64,000 bases of DNA, from NCBI RefSeq assembly GCF_001657475.1, contig NZ_LXEY01000015.1, positions 1 through 64,000 of the forward strand, read 5' to 3'. The stretch is from Enteractinococcus helveticum. Its GTDB lineage: Bacteria > Actinomycetota > Actinomycetes > Actinomycetales > Micrococcaceae. This document shows positions 9,465-18,583 of this stretch, one piece after another. Below the pieces are notes generated by a model. The model had not been told where the DNA came from. It made no database searches and worked only from the letters and a program-made list of their open reading frames with translations. How positions within the stretch are numbered: position 1 is the first letter of the stretch; the number at the start of each line of letters is the position of its first letter. The translations under genes and the position numbers were made by a program.

Positions 9465-9824
9465 ATGAAGAGGCAGCCATTTCGCGTAACGCCCTTAGCG
9501 GTTGTTGTCACGGCTTGGCAACCCGAGCGTATTGCACTGGTAATGCTCCTCCGCCTGTTCGAGTCGGCAGTGCCCAGGATCGTGGCGGATGGAATGGACC
9601 GTATGGCTAGTACTGTTACTGCAGGGCTCGAGATAGATGGTTCAGGACGCGCTGAAATATGGCTGAACTCGAGCGAGATTATCGGACTCCTCCAAATCAC
9701 TGGCATTGGGGTTGGCTTCCAACAGGTGTACATGCTTGGTGTGCAGGAAGAAAACTCACCCACCAGCTTGAGTCGCACCTCGTTCGTCAGCCATCGAGAC
9801 GCTAAGTGGCCAGCCGATGTCTGA
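9465..9824 (+). CDS. Uncertain 119-codon frame before the flippase gene
   Basis: Open from ATG at 9465 and ending in a TGA that overlaps the ATG of the flippase gene, an arrangement typical of translational coupling. The product is not recognisable: it has no signal peptide, and the middle part (ADGMDRMASTVTAGLEIDGS) has no known motif. The other strand is also open here. It may be the decayed 3' end of a glycosyltransferase, since a flippase usually has such partners, but the sequence does not prove this. Confidence 0.25.
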   Translation: MKRQPFRVTPLAVVVTAWQPERIALVMLLRLFESAVPRIVADGMDRMASTVTAGLEIDGSGRAEIWLNSSEIIGLLQITGIGVGFQQVYMLGVQEENSPTSLSRTSFVSHRDAKWPADV

Positions 9825-11058
9825 CACCGTTGATCTCAAACCGGCTAAAACCCGCGCTATCGACCGGTACATTTTTGCAGGCGGCTCCCTCAGCTGGGCC
9901 ATAGCCCAGTGGTTTTTGGTCTGGCTATTCGCTCGCGTTGGCGACGGTGCTGCCGCCGTCGGCCAATACTCGTTGACCTTGGCGATTGTGACCCCGGTGT
10001 TTATTATCGGGCAATTGGGCTTGCGCACTGTCTATCTGAGCTTACAAACCAGTTTCACCTGGAAGTCCTATTTGATTCTGCGGCTGATCGGCACTGGGGC
10101 TGCAATTCTCATCATCGTGGCCTACTACCAGATTGATCCCAGCGCTAACCTCCCGCTGCTAGCTGCCGTGGTGGCGGTGCGATGCTTCGACGTCTATCAC
10201 GACATTTTATATGCCCGGTTCCAGCGCGAGAATCGCCTGTTACTCATCGGGCTGCACAGTATCACCAACAGTGCCTTGACCATGGTTATCGCCTTTGTAG
10301 CCATCATGCTCACGCACAACATTGCCCTGACGGTGCTGTGTGTGGGTATTGGCTCCGCATTGGTAGCCGCCTCGGCGCAACGCTATGTGTTGAAAGTGCC
10401 CCAGGATCCGGCAGCCGCACCGGGGGGTTACCGGCGGATCTTGCGCGCAGGGGTGCCGACCACGATTTCTGAGTCCCTTGCCGCGCTCTCGTTGTATCTG
10501 CCCATTCTGTTCCTGTCGGTGATCGCCGACGATGCGACCACCGGTGTTTTTGCCACCGCAGCGTATCTGCTGACGGCCGCCAACCTCACCGGCGACACCC
10601 TCAAAGACATCTTCATCACCTCATTTCGTTGGACCTTCGAAGAATCCGGTGCACGCAAACTGCTGCGCCGTGCACATAAGGTCTCGGGAGCACTGATCAT
10701 CCTGGTGGTCGTGGCGATCCCGATCATCATCTTTGCTGGTTCCCCGGTACTGGAATTCATCTACGGCGACGAATTCGCCCTGACCCACCTGGAACTTGCG
10801 GTGCTATCGGCCGCGATGATTCCGGTCGCGTCTTCCTACATCTACGAAGCCACACTCAACGTCCTAAATGCGTATGCCGGCCAAGCCTGGATCTGGTTCA
10901 TGGCCTGCTCGCTGGGCGTGGGCGTTGGCTTCTTGGTCATCAGTGTTCCAGGCATCCCACCAATGATTGGCGCGATGGCCGTTGCCTTCACTACCGGCTG
11001 GGGCCGCTTCATTGGCGCGCTCAGCCTCGCCCTATCCGCCCAGCGTCGCGCCACGTAG
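9817..11058 (+). CDS. Wzx/MATE-like polysaccharide flippase
   Basis: A 413-residue integral membrane protein with about twelve hydrophobic segments spread along its length and short basic loops, as in the oligosaccharide flippase part of the MOP superfamily. It starts with a short polar tail and a first helix containing GGSLSWAIAQWFLVWLFARV. It would move lipid-linked glycan units across the membrane. The flanking remnants and the LCP gene suggest a shrunken envelope polysaccharide locus, as no complete glycosyltransferase set is present. Confidence 0.75.
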   Translation: MSDTVDLKPAKTRAIDRYIFAGGSLSWAIAQWFLVWLFARVGDGAAAVGQYSLTLAIVTPVFIIGQLGLRTVYLSLQTSFTWKSYLILRLIGTGAAILIIVAYYQIDPSANLPLLAAVVAVRCFDVYHDILYARFQRENRLLLIGLHSITNSALTMVIAFVAIMLTHNIALTVLCVGIGSALVAASAQRYVLKVPQDPAAAPGGYRRILRAGVPTTISESLAALSLYLPILFLSVIADDATTGVFATAAYLLTAANLTGDTLKDIFITSFRWTFEESGARKLLRRAHKVSGALIILVVVAIPIIIFAGSPVLEFIYGDEFALTHLELAVLSAAMIPVASSYIYEATLNVLNAYAGQAWIWFMACSLGVGVGFLVISVPGIPPMIGAMAVAFTTGWGRFIGALSLALSAQRRAT

Positions 11059-11275
11059 CACCGCAGGGCACACAAGCACTCTCCACCGCCCACGCTCCAT
11101 TGTCGTGGGCGGCTGAATTTTTATTTAAACCGCAACGCGTTGCACGAGAACTTTTTGTGCTGATTTTTGCATGTCGAAAACATGAACTTTCTGCCAAGAA
11201 TCGATGTCTGATCCAGCAAATGGCCGCGTCAAACCTAGGGAGCGCGGGGGCACAAAAAATCTTTTCACAAAACTC

Positions 11276-11340
11276 TTGCATATTGCTTAGACAGCAACTA
11301 GATTGTTGTATCAGCAACACACCCCGTGATGCGAATCACA
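11276..11340 (+). promoter_or_regulatory. Composite promoter/operator of the carbamoylsarcosine amidase gene
   Basis: TTGCAT (11276) and TAGATT (11299) are spaced by 17 bases. The spacer is filled by the inverted repeat TTGCT-TAGAC-AGCAA (11283-11297). Twenty-one bases after the -10 stands GTGA-N6-TCAC (11326-11339), which fits the CRP/GlxR consensus. The same three elements in the same order precede the hydantoinase gene at 12534. An AAAGGAG ribosome site follows at 11352-11358. Confidence 0.65.
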
Positions 11341-11364
11341 GAATGAACTTTAAAGGAGAATCCC

Positions 11365-12144
11365 ATGGTGGATAGCGTTTACGAATCGGACGAAGCCTAC
11401 AAAGAAATCGAAAACCAGCTAGAACAAGCACTGGACAACGCCTTCAACCTGGGCGCCCAGGAGATGGAAGGCCGTGGCTTCAAGCGTCGCGTTGGCTTCG
11501 GCACTCGCCCAGCGGTCATCCACATTGACATGGCTAACGCCTGGACCCGCCCAGGTCACGCATTCACTTGCCGCAACATGGATACCATTATTCCTGCTTG
11601 CCAGGACCTGAACGCTGCCGCTCGCGCCAAGGGTGTCCCAGTCATTTTCATCACCACCGCCTACGAAGTTCTCAACGCAGAACTGCCATCAGACATGGGC
11701 CTGTGGTCGCAGAAGATTCCTCTGGAAACCCTGGATCCTTCGACCGGTGCAGCTGACATCGACTCGCGCATCGCCCCAGAACCAGGCGAATTGGTCATCA
11801 CCAAGAAGCGCGCCTCAGCGTTCCCTGGCACCTACCTGAACCAGTTCCTGACCGCTAACCGCATCGACACCCTGATCGTCACCGGCGTGACCGCATCCGC
11901 CTGCGTTCGCAACACCGTCGAAGATGCCATGGCTGAAGGCTTCCGTCCAATTGCTGTCCGCGAAGCCATCGGTGACCGCGTTGCCGGCACCGTCGCCTGG
12001 AACCTGTTCGACATCGACAACAAGTTCGGTGACGTCGAATCCGTTGGCACCGTTGTGGAATATCTCAACAACCTGCCGAACTTCGAAGACACCGTTCCCA
12101 CCCCAACCGCCAAAGCCCCACAGCAGGCCCTGGCAGCCAAGTAA
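11365..12144 (+). CDS. N-carbamoylsarcosine amidohydrolase
   Basis: A 259-residue isochorismatase-fold cysteine hydrolase that cleaves N-carbamoylsarcosine to sarcosine, CO2 and ammonia, the step after N-methylhydantoin opening in the creatinine deiminase route. It follows the Arthrobacter enzyme closely over its whole length: GFKRRVGFGTRPAVIHIDMA, SDMGLWSQKIP, KKRASAFPGT and a C-terminal WNLFDIDNKFGDVES. The catalytic triad is Asp55, Lys147 and Cys180 (VTGVTASACVRNTVEDA). The ATG at 11365 follows AAAGGAG. A terminator and a separate promoter come before the next gene, so the two are co-regulated rather than co-transcribed. Confidence 0.88.
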   Translation: MVDSVYESDEAYKEIENQLEQALDNAFNLGAQEMEGRGFKRRVGFGTRPAVIHIDMANAWTRPGHAFTCRNMDTIIPACQDLNAAARAKGVPVIFITTAYEVLNAELPSDMGLWSQKIPLETLDPSTGAADIDSRIAPEPGELVITKKRASAFPGTYLNQFLTANRIDTLIVTGVTASACVRNTVEDAMAEGFRPIAVREAIGDRVAGTVAWNLFDIDNKFGDVESVGTVVEYLNNLPNFEDTVPTPTAKAPQQALAAK

Positions 12145-12160
12145 GCATTAGCACCATACT

Positions 12161-12201
12161 CTCCGGGACTTCACACTCTGACTGAGCGTGAAGTCCCGGA
12201 G
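12161..12201 (+). terminator. Terminator after the amidase gene
   Basis: Perfect 14-bp arms CTCCGGGACTTCAC and GTGAAGTCCCGGAG around a 13-base loop, 16 bases after the stop. Confidence 0.75.
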
Positions 12202-12533
12202 GCGCTTAACAGGGACCCGCTGCGACCAGCACCCTCTCACGCGAGGCTATAACGCCAGATCACCGCGCCACAGGTGCATTGCCAGGCACAGGGCCATCTT
12301 TTAGTCACTCTTCAAGTCCCTCGAATTTGACGACCAGCCGCTCGGCTCAACCTTCACAATGCGTCACCCCTGAGCGGGCACGCCTATCCCCCGAAGAGCC
12401 TGAGCAGTGACTGATCGACAAACCCAACGAGCATCTACAGGACTTTGCTGCACCCCTTTTTCAGGCCCACCCGGCAAGAGGCCCTGAGTCCTGAAAGAGT
12501 GACAAATTTCTATAAATTTCTCACCAACCCCTC
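12202..12533. other. Gene-free spacer before the hydantoinase promoter
   Basis: About 330 bases with no supported gene. Only short, unconvincing minus-strand frames are present. A partial inverted repeat CAGGCCCACC...GAGGCCCTG sits near 12463-12487; otherwise nothing was seen. Confidence 0.5.
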
Positions 12534-12596
12534 TTGATAATTGCTTAGTTAGCAACTAAATTGACTGAGTAGCAACAAAAGGTGATGTGAGTCACA
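12534..12596 (+). promoter_or_regulatory. Composite promoter/operator of the hydantoinase gene
   Basis: TTGATA (12534) and TAAATT (12557) are spaced by 17 bases, with the spacer holding TTGCT-TAGTT-AGCAA (12541-12555). GTGA-N6-TCAC follows at 12582-12595, 19 bases after the -10. This duplicates the geometry upstream of the amidase gene. The transcript would have a leader of about 165 bases before the AGGAGGA ribosome site at 12722. Confidence 0.65.
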
Positions 12597-12732
12597 CGCC
12601 CGCCAAGTAGGTTCGAGCATCGCTCCTAACAGAAAAACTCCCAGCGGTTTTCGGGTTTTGGATCTCCCGTCCGCCTCCCTATTTCCAAGTTCGCGATACA
12701 ACTTCCATGCCATTTCCATATAGGAGGAACAC

Positions 12733-15700
12733 ATGAAGCGCATAGGTGTAGACGTTGGTGGCACTTTCACCGACTTATATTACTCAGATGATGAATCACG
12801 CACTGGGTTTGTCGAGAAAGTCCCCTCAACTCCAGAAGATCCGTCGATCGCCGTTGTTGATGGTCTGAAGCGCTTGGTGGCGAAAGCCGGCATCACGCTT
12901 GCCGAAGTCGACCAGGTTGTCCACGGCACCACGGTCGCCACGAACACCGCGCTGACCCACAAGGGTGCAGAAGTCGGCATGATCACCACCGAAGGCTTCC
13001 GCGATATTTTGCATATTGCTCGCCACAAGAAGCCGCACAACTTCTCGCTGCAACAAGACCTCCCATGGCAGACCCACCCGCTGGTCAAACGCCGCCACCG
13101 ACTGACCGTCAACGAACGCATCACCGCACCATACGGTGACGTGCTGCGCGCTCTGGACGAAGACGAAGTTCGCGAACGTGTCCGCGAACTGAAAGCCGCC
13201 GGTGTTGAAGCCATCGCCGTCTGCCTGCTGCACTCCTATTTGAATCCAGCCCACGAACAGCGCATCGGCGAAATCGTTCGCGAAGAATTCCCAGAAGCTT
13301 ACTTGTCGCTTTCCAGCGACATTGTTCCGCTGTACCGCGAATACGAACGCTTCTCGACCACCGCTCTGAACGCCTATGTTGGCCCACGCGTCTCCCGCTA
13401 CCTGACTCGTCTGCAAAATGAAATCGAGTCCCTGGGGTATGAACGTGAAATCCTGCTGATGCAGTCCTCCGGTGGCATGGTCCCAATTAACGAAGCCGCC
13501 AAACGCCCAGTGACCCTGATGATGTCGGGTCCTGTTGGCGGGCTGATCGGTGGCCTGTGGGCCGGTGAACAGTCCGGTTTCGAAAACATTGTCACCCTGG
13601 ATATCGGTGGCACCTCCGCCGACATCGGTGTCGCCTACCAGGGTGAACTGCGCATGCGCCACCTACTGGATACCAAGATTGGTGACTACCAGGCCATGAT
13701 CCCCATGGTCGACATTGACACCATTGGCGCCGGGGGCGGCTCGATCGCCTACGTGGACCAGGGTGGCGTGTACCGCGTTGGACCCCAGTCGGCTGGTGCT
13801 GACCCAGGTCCGGTTTGCTACAACCGTGGCGGTGAAGAACCAACCTCCACCGACGCCCAGTTGCTGCTGGGCCGTCTGCGCCCAGAGCGCATGCTGGCCG
13901 GTTCCGGTATCGACCTGCGCCCAGACCTGTCACAGGATGCCATGAAGAAAGTGGCAGACCAGCTGGACATGTCAGTTGAAGAAGCCGCTCTTGGTGCCCT
14001 ACAGCTGCAGAAATACGGCATGACCCAGGCGATCGAAGAAAACTCGGTCCGCCGCGGGTACGACCCTCGTGACTTCACCCTGGTTGCTGCAGGTGGTGCC
14101 GGTGGTCTGTTCGCTTGCGAAATTGCCTCCGAACTCGAAGTTCCAAACGTGCTGGTCCCGGCAAACCCGGGCATTATCGCTGCCCTGGGGCTACTGGCCA
14201 CCGATGAGCGCTACGAATTCGTCTCGACCGTCCGCTTCCCACTGGCTGACGCTGATTGCCCAGCTCTGCAGTCTTCCTACGAAGAACTCGAAGCTCAGGC
14301 TACTGCGCAGTTGGATGCCGAGAGCATCGCCCCAGAACACCGCAAGCTGCAACGTTTGGCCGATGCCCGTTACGAAGGTCAGGGTTATGAGATTCGCTTC
14401 GATGTCCCCGATGGTGAGATCAACGATGCCTGGTTGGTCGAAGCCGAAACTCGCTTCCATGCGGCTCACGAAGAAGAATATGGCCACCGCTTCTCGCACA
14501 GCGCCGTTGAACTGATCAATATCCGTGTCGAAGCAACCGCCGAAATGACCGAGCTGCCTGCGGTAAAGCCAACCACACAAGCCTCGCTAGAAGATGCCCT
14601 TATCGAAACCCGTGAGGTCACTTTCGACGTGGGCGGCAAGCCAGCAACCCTGGCCACCCCGTTCTACGATCGCGAAAAACTGGCCATCGGTCAAAGCTTC
14701 GAAGGCCCAGCCATCGTCGAACAGTACGACGCCACTACCGTGGTCCCTCCGGGCTTCGGTGTCACGATCGACGAGTCCGGCAACATGGTGATTGCTTGCC
14801 CAGCCAATGAATCCACCGCAGAAGACCTGGCAACCCCAATTCTGATGCGAGTCATCGGTGGTGCGCTGAACTCGGCCGCCAAGGAAATGGCCTCCGTGCT
14901 ATTCCGTATGGCATATTCCTCGATCATTCGTGAATCCGAGGACCTCGGCGCCGGGCTATTTGATGTCGAGGGCAACGTGTTAGCCGAATCGGACTCGACC
15001 CCGATGTTCATGGGCTCCATGCCCAAGATTGTCAAGGGTGTCATCTCGGTGCTGGGTGACGATATCCACGAAGGCGATATCATTCTGCACAATGACCCAT
15101 ACCTAGGTGCGACCCACTCCCCTGACGTGGCGATCATCAAACCGATCTTCTATCAAGGCAGCCTGGTTGGCTTCTCGGGTGCTTCGGGTCAGCTGATCGA
15201 CAACGGTGGCGCACATTCGGGGCTGATGGTGGATATTCAGGACATGCAGTCGGAAGGCCAGATCTTCCGCGCACTGAAGATCTACGACAAGGGCGTTCGC
15301 CAAGAACCGCTGATCAAACACATTTTGGATAACACGCGCACACCAACCTCCAATAAGGGTGACTTCCAGGCCATGATCGCAGCGACCGAGTTGGCGTCCA
15401 ACCGCTACCTGTCGCTGGTGGAACGCTATGGCTTAGCAGCTGTACAGGATTCCGGCCAGGCCTGGATCGATTACTCCGAGACCATGCTGCGCCAGGAAAT
15501 CGCCAAGATCCCAGATGGTGTGTACGAAACTGAAATCGGCTACCTCGATGATGATGGTCGCAACTACGGTAAGAAACTGCCGATCGCCGTCAAGGTCATT
15601 ATCGAAGGTGACGAGATCACCTACGACCTGACCGGCTCGTCCGAACAGGTGCCAACCGCATATAACTGTGCATTTGAAGGAACCACCGTCTCAGCGTTTA

Positions 15701-16614
15701 CCTTCATTACCCGCATGATGTTCTTAGACGAAGTGGCCTTCCCGGTCCACGTTCCGCAGAACGAGGGCATGCTGAAACCACTGAAGGTGATTGCACCGGA
15801 GGGTACGATCTTCAATCCGAAGTACCCGGCGGCAACCTTCTCCCGGTTCTCGCAGGTCCAGCGTGCGGTTGACCTGGCACTGCGTGCCCTGGCTCCGGTC
15901 ATGCCAGAAAAGGTCACCGCCGGAAACTCCGCCCATATTCACTTCATGTCGTATTCCGGGTGGGATGAAGTCCAAGGCGAATACTGGGTCTACCTGGAGG
16001 TCAACGAAGGTGCCAACGGTGCCCGCCATAACGGCGATGGTCCGGACTCGGTGGACAACCTGATTGCTAACACCCGCAACAACCCGATTGAAGAGCTCGA
16101 GTGGCGCTTCCCAATGCGCACCGACCGCTACGAGCTGCGTGACGAACCTGCAGCAGCCGGTGAGTACCGCGGGGGTATCGGGATCGTTCGCGAAAACACG
16201 TTCCTGACCGACACGGTCATCACGTGTGAAGGTGAACGCCACGAATCGGATCTGCCATGGGGTGCCCACGGTGGCCACGATGGCCGGAACGCCTCGCTGA
16301 TCAAAAACCCAGGCCGCGACGGCGAAGAATCCTGGCCGTCGAAGGTCACCGGGCGCCAGCTTGAAGCCGGCGACTCGATCCAGATCACGGTCCCATCCGC
16401 AGGTGGCTTCGGGGACCCAACCAAGCGCGATCCAGCCAAGGTATTAGAAGATGTGCTGGATGACTTCACCACCCGTGAGGCCGCGCGTGAAGATTACGGT
16501 GTCGTCCTGGTCGAAGTCGATGGTCGCCTGACCGTAGACGAAGACGCCACCGTTGCCCTGCGCGCCGAAACGGCCCAGTCGGCGGGAAAAGCAACCGCAG
16601 CGGCGACCGCGTAA
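12733..16614 (+). CDS. Fused HyuA-HyuB ATP-dependent hydantoinase (probable N-methylhydantoinase)
   Basis: A 1293-residue hydantoinase/oxoprolinase protein in which the two usual subunits are one chain. The HyuA half (about 1-690) starts with RIGVDVGGTFTDLYY, the sugar-kinase-like phosphate loop, and has VVHGTTVATNTAL, MSGPVGG and LDIGGTSADIGV. The HyuB half (about 700-1293) has LNSAAKEMASVLFRMAYSSI, ESEDLGAGLFD, HNDPYLGATHSPDVAI and a C-terminal AGGFGDPTKRDP. Such enzymes hydrolyse 5-oxoproline or (N-methyl)hydantoin with ATP. The neighbouring N-carbamoylsarcosine amidase with the same operator makes N-methylhydantoin the likely substrate; 5-oxoprolinase is the alternative, since eukaryotic 5-oxoprolinases have this same fused length. 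Confidence 0.85.
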   Translation: MKRIGVDVGGTFTDLYYSDDESRTGFVEKVPSTPEDPSIAVVDGLKRLVAKAGITLAEVDQVVHGTTVATNTALTHKGAEVGMITTEGFRDILHIARHKKPHNFSLQQDLPWQTHPLVKRRHRLTVNERITAPYGDVLRALDEDEVRERVRELKAAGVEAIAVCLLHSYLNPAHEQRIGEIVREEFPEAYLSLSSDIVPLYREYERFSTTALNAYVGPRVSRYLTRLQNEIESLGYEREILLMQSSGGMVPINEAAKRPVTLMMSGPVGGLIGGLWAGEQSGFENIVTLDIGGTSADIGVAYQGELRMRHLLDTKIGDYQAMIPMVDIDTIGAGGGSIAYVDQGGVYRVGPQSAGADPGPVCYNRGGEEPTSTDAQLLLGRLRPERMLAGSGIDLRPDLSQDAMKKVADQLDMSVEEAALGALQLQKYGMTQAIEENSVRRGYDPRDFTLVAAGGAGGLFACEIASELEVPNVLVPANPGIIAALGLLATDERYEFVSTVRFPLADADCPALQSSYEELEAQATAQLDAESIAPEHRKLQRLADARYEGQGYEIRFDVPDGEINDAWLVEAETRFHAAHEEEYGHRFSHSAVELINIRVEATAEMTELPAVKPTTQASLEDALIETREVTFDVGGKPATLATPFYDREKLAIGQSFEGPAIVEQYDATTVVPPGFGVTIDESGNMVIACPANESTAEDLATPILMRVIGGALNSAAKEMASVLFRMAYSSIIRESEDLGAGLFDVEGNVLAESDSTPMFMGSMPKIVKGVISVLGDDIHEGDIILHNDPYLGATHSPDVAIIKPIFYQGSLVGFSGASGQLIDNGGAHSGLMVDIQDMQSEGQIFRALKIYDKGVRQEPLIKHILDNTRTPTSNKGDFQAMIAATELASNRYLSLVERYGLAAVQDSGQAWIDYSETMLRQEIAKIPDGVYETEIGYLDDDGRNYGKKLPIAVKVIIEGDEITYDLTGSSEQVPTAYNCAFEGTTVSAFTFITRMMFLDEVAFPVHVPQNEGMLKPLKVIAPEGTIFNPKYPAATFSRFSQVQRAVDLALRALAPVMPEKVTAGNSAHIHFMSYSGWDEVQGEYWVYLEVNEGANGARHNGDGPDSVDNLIANTRNNPIEELEWRFPMRTDRYELRDEPAAAGEYRGGIGIVRENTFLTDTVITCEGERHESDLPWGAHGGHDGRNASLIKNPGRDGEESWPSKVTGRQLEAGDSIQITVPSAGGFGDPTKRDPAKVLEDVLDDFTTREAAREDYGVVLVEVDGRLTVDEDATVALRAETAQSAGKATAAATA

Positions 16615-16660
16615 CCGGTTACCGCGCCCGATAATAACTGAATACTTCTGAGAACAACCA

Positions 16661-16699
16661 CCCCGCGGGGAACAGCGCCAAGCGTTGCTCCCCGCGGGT
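16661..16699 (+). terminator. Terminator after the hydantoinase gene
   Basis: Strong GC hairpin: CCCGCGGGGA pairs with TCCCCGCGGG, extended by an imperfect inner stem with GCGC. It lies about 45 bases past the stop. Confidence 0.7.
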
Positions 16700-16791
16700 C
16701 CTCATACCCACACCTTTTCGCACGTCTTCACGGCCACACCTCCACACTATGCGTTTTCTTCTTCATTGAAGCCCTCACTCAAGGAGTCGTT

Positions 16792-18141
16792 ATGCAAGAT
16801 AACGCCCACGCATTCCGTAAGATTAGCCTGAAGGAAACGCGATTCGTCACGATCATCGCCTTCCTCGCCTGGACCATCGCGGTCTACGATTACATTCTGT
16901 TTGGCACCCTGCTCCCCCGTATTGAAGAAAGCTTCGGCTGGGACTCCAGCCACGCCCTGTTGGTCTCCACTCTGGTATCTGCCGGAGTCTTCTTGATCAT
17001 CATTTTCTTTGGCCCACTGATCGATAAACTGGGACGTCGTAAAGGCATGATGACGTCGGTCGGTGGCTCCGCCGTCGCCGGTGGTGCCAGCGCGCTGGCC
17101 CAAGGCTCCGTCAGCCTGGTGGGCATCCGCGCACTGTCCGGGGTGGCCCTTGCCGAACAATCGGTCAACGCCACATATCTCAATGAAGTCTTCGCGCTGT
17201 CCGAGGATAAGAAGGTCAAAAAGAACCAGGGACTCATCTACGCGTTCGTCCAGACCGGATGGCCCGTGGGTGCGCTCATGGCAGCAGGCTTCGTCGGCCT
17301 GGTGACCGCCTGGTTTGGTCCAGAAAACTGGCGGCTAGCCTTCTTGATCTCGATGATCCCGGCCGCCGTCGTCTTCGCGCTGATCTACTTCTTCCTCAAA
17401 GAAACCCCGCAGTTTAGCGCCATGCAGCAGATGAAGGCCCACCAGAAGGCCGGGAACCTGGAAGCAGCCCAGGCGATCTCGGATGCCACCGGGCTGAAGA
17501 TCACCACCGAGGCTCCGCTGAAGATGATCTTCAATAAGCTCCACCGCCGCAACACTATCGTGCTGTGCTTTGCCTGGATCCTCAACTGGATGGGCATTCA
17601 GACCTTCTCCGTGCTGGGTACCACCGTATTGGAAACCGGTAAAGGCGTTGATGCCTCGAGTGCTTTGATGATGATTATCGTGGCCAACATCGTCGGCGCT
17701 CTGGGTTATCTGACCCACGGCTGGCTGGGTGACCGCTTCGGCCGTAAGAACGTGATTGTGTTCGGTTGGACCATCGCCGGTATCGCGTTTACCGCCATGA
17801 TGTTGGGCCCAAGCAATGCAGCATTCGTTGTGCCGATGTACATGATCGGGCTGTTCTTCCTGCTGGGCCCATACGCGGCCATCATGTACTTCCAGGCCGA
17901 ATGCTTCCAGTCTGAATGCCGTGGTACCGGATCCGCATTTATCGTGTCGATGAGCCAGCCGGGTGCTGTGATCGGTGGGTTCATTCTCACCGCACTGGTC
18001 ACCGCGAACTTTGGTCTCAGCAACGCCACGATCGTGATTGCGCTGGGTGGCGTACTGCTGTCCGGTCTGATCATGATGCTGGCACGTCCGGTCAAGCAGG
18101 AGGTGACCGAAGAAGAACCAGTTTCTGTAACTGTGTCATAA
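16792..18141 (+). CDS. MFS metabolite:proton symporter
   Basis: A 449-residue, 12-helix major facilitator. The loop 2-3 signature is seen as GPLIDKLGRRKGM and its second-half counterpart as GWLGDRFGRKNV. An extended central loop (KETPQFSAMQQMKAHQKAGN) and the AWTIAVYDYILFGTLLPRI first helix place it among metabolite:H+ / sugar-acid symporters. The ribosome site AAGGAG is six bases before the ATG. Being next to the amidase and hydantoinase, it may import N-methylhydantoin, creatinine or a related compound, but it lacks the shared operator and the substrate is inferred only from position. Confidence 0.75.
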   Translation: MQDNAHAFRKISLKETRFVTIIAFLAWTIAVYDYILFGTLLPRIEESFGWDSSHALLVSTLVSAGVFLIIIFFGPLIDKLGRRKGMMTSVGGSAVAGGASALAQGSVSLVGIRALSGVALAEQSVNATYLNEVFALSEDKKVKKNQGLIYAFVQTGWPVGALMAAGFVGLVTAWFGPENWRLAFLISMIPAAVVFALIYFFLKETPQFSAMQQMKAHQKAGNLEAAQAISDATGLKITTEAPLKMIFNKLHRRNTIVLCFAWILNWMGIQTFSVLGTTVLETGKGVDASSALMMIIVANIVGALGYLTHGWLGDRFGRKNVIVFGWTIAGIAFTAMMLGPSNAAFVVPMYMIGLFFLLGPYAAIMYFQAECFQSECRGTGSAFIVSMSQPGAVIGGFILTALVTANFGLSNATIVIALGGVLLSGLIMMLARPVKQEVTEEEPVSVTVS

Positions 18142-18175
18142 GCTCCTGGCATCGTCCTGTCGCCAGGTGACAAGG

Positions 18176-18216
18176 GCCGGTACCACCCAACTGCAGCGTT
18201 GGTGGTACCGGCTTTT
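18176..18216 (+). terminator. Terminator after the MFS gene
   Basis: Perfect 12-bp arms GCCGGTACCACC and GGTGGTACCGGC followed by TTTT: a standard rho-independent terminator. Confidence 0.8.
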
Positions 18217-18391
18217 ACTATCCGTGGTCGGACTGTTCATCTCTAGCTAATTTGACCGCCTGTCTTGTAAACAGGGGCATCTAATTGGAATTACAACGAA
18301 CCAAGTTATTGCAGCAATGACACGGCAACTCATCTTATGGTGTAACCTGTCGCACAGATCTCACATTCACATCACCAGGTAAGAGGGCCAT

Positions 18392-18583
18392 ATGGGAAAC
18401 CTAGCCGCAACTAGGCGCCGTAGCTCTAAACTCAGCTGCCGTGAATTTGTTGAAGCGAAGCAAAATATTCTGCGGTGTAACGAATCGGCAAGGATCCCTG
18501 TTGTGAATGTGTTCGCAGACTATAACACTGTATTTTTTCACCAGCTAGGTAAAGGAATGCAGGAGGGTGAGAGTGAACGATAA
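18392..18583 (+). CDS. Small basic protein at the head of the HipA-like module
   Basis: A 63-residue frame with an AAGAGGG ribosome site five bases before the ATG. Its end overlaps the start of the HipA-like gene by 11 bases, which suggests coupling. It is Arg/Lys-rich at the start, has two Cys, and no recognised domain. It stands where an antitoxin or small regulator would be expected, but no helix-turn-helix is visible. It could be a leader peptide. Confidence 0.35.
   Translation: MGNLAATRRRSSKLSCREFVEAKQNILRCNESARIPVVNVFADYNTVFFHQLGKGMQEGESER

Noticed and set aside
9419..9778. 119-codon minus-strand frame opposite the uncertain 9465 frame
   Set aside because: Ser/Pro/Arg-rich shadow-like product without ribosome site.
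12826..13662. Long open frame (278 codons) on the minus strand inside the hydantoinase gene
   Set aside because: It is the antisense shadow of a GC-biased coding region; its product has no family features and the plus-strand gene is certain.
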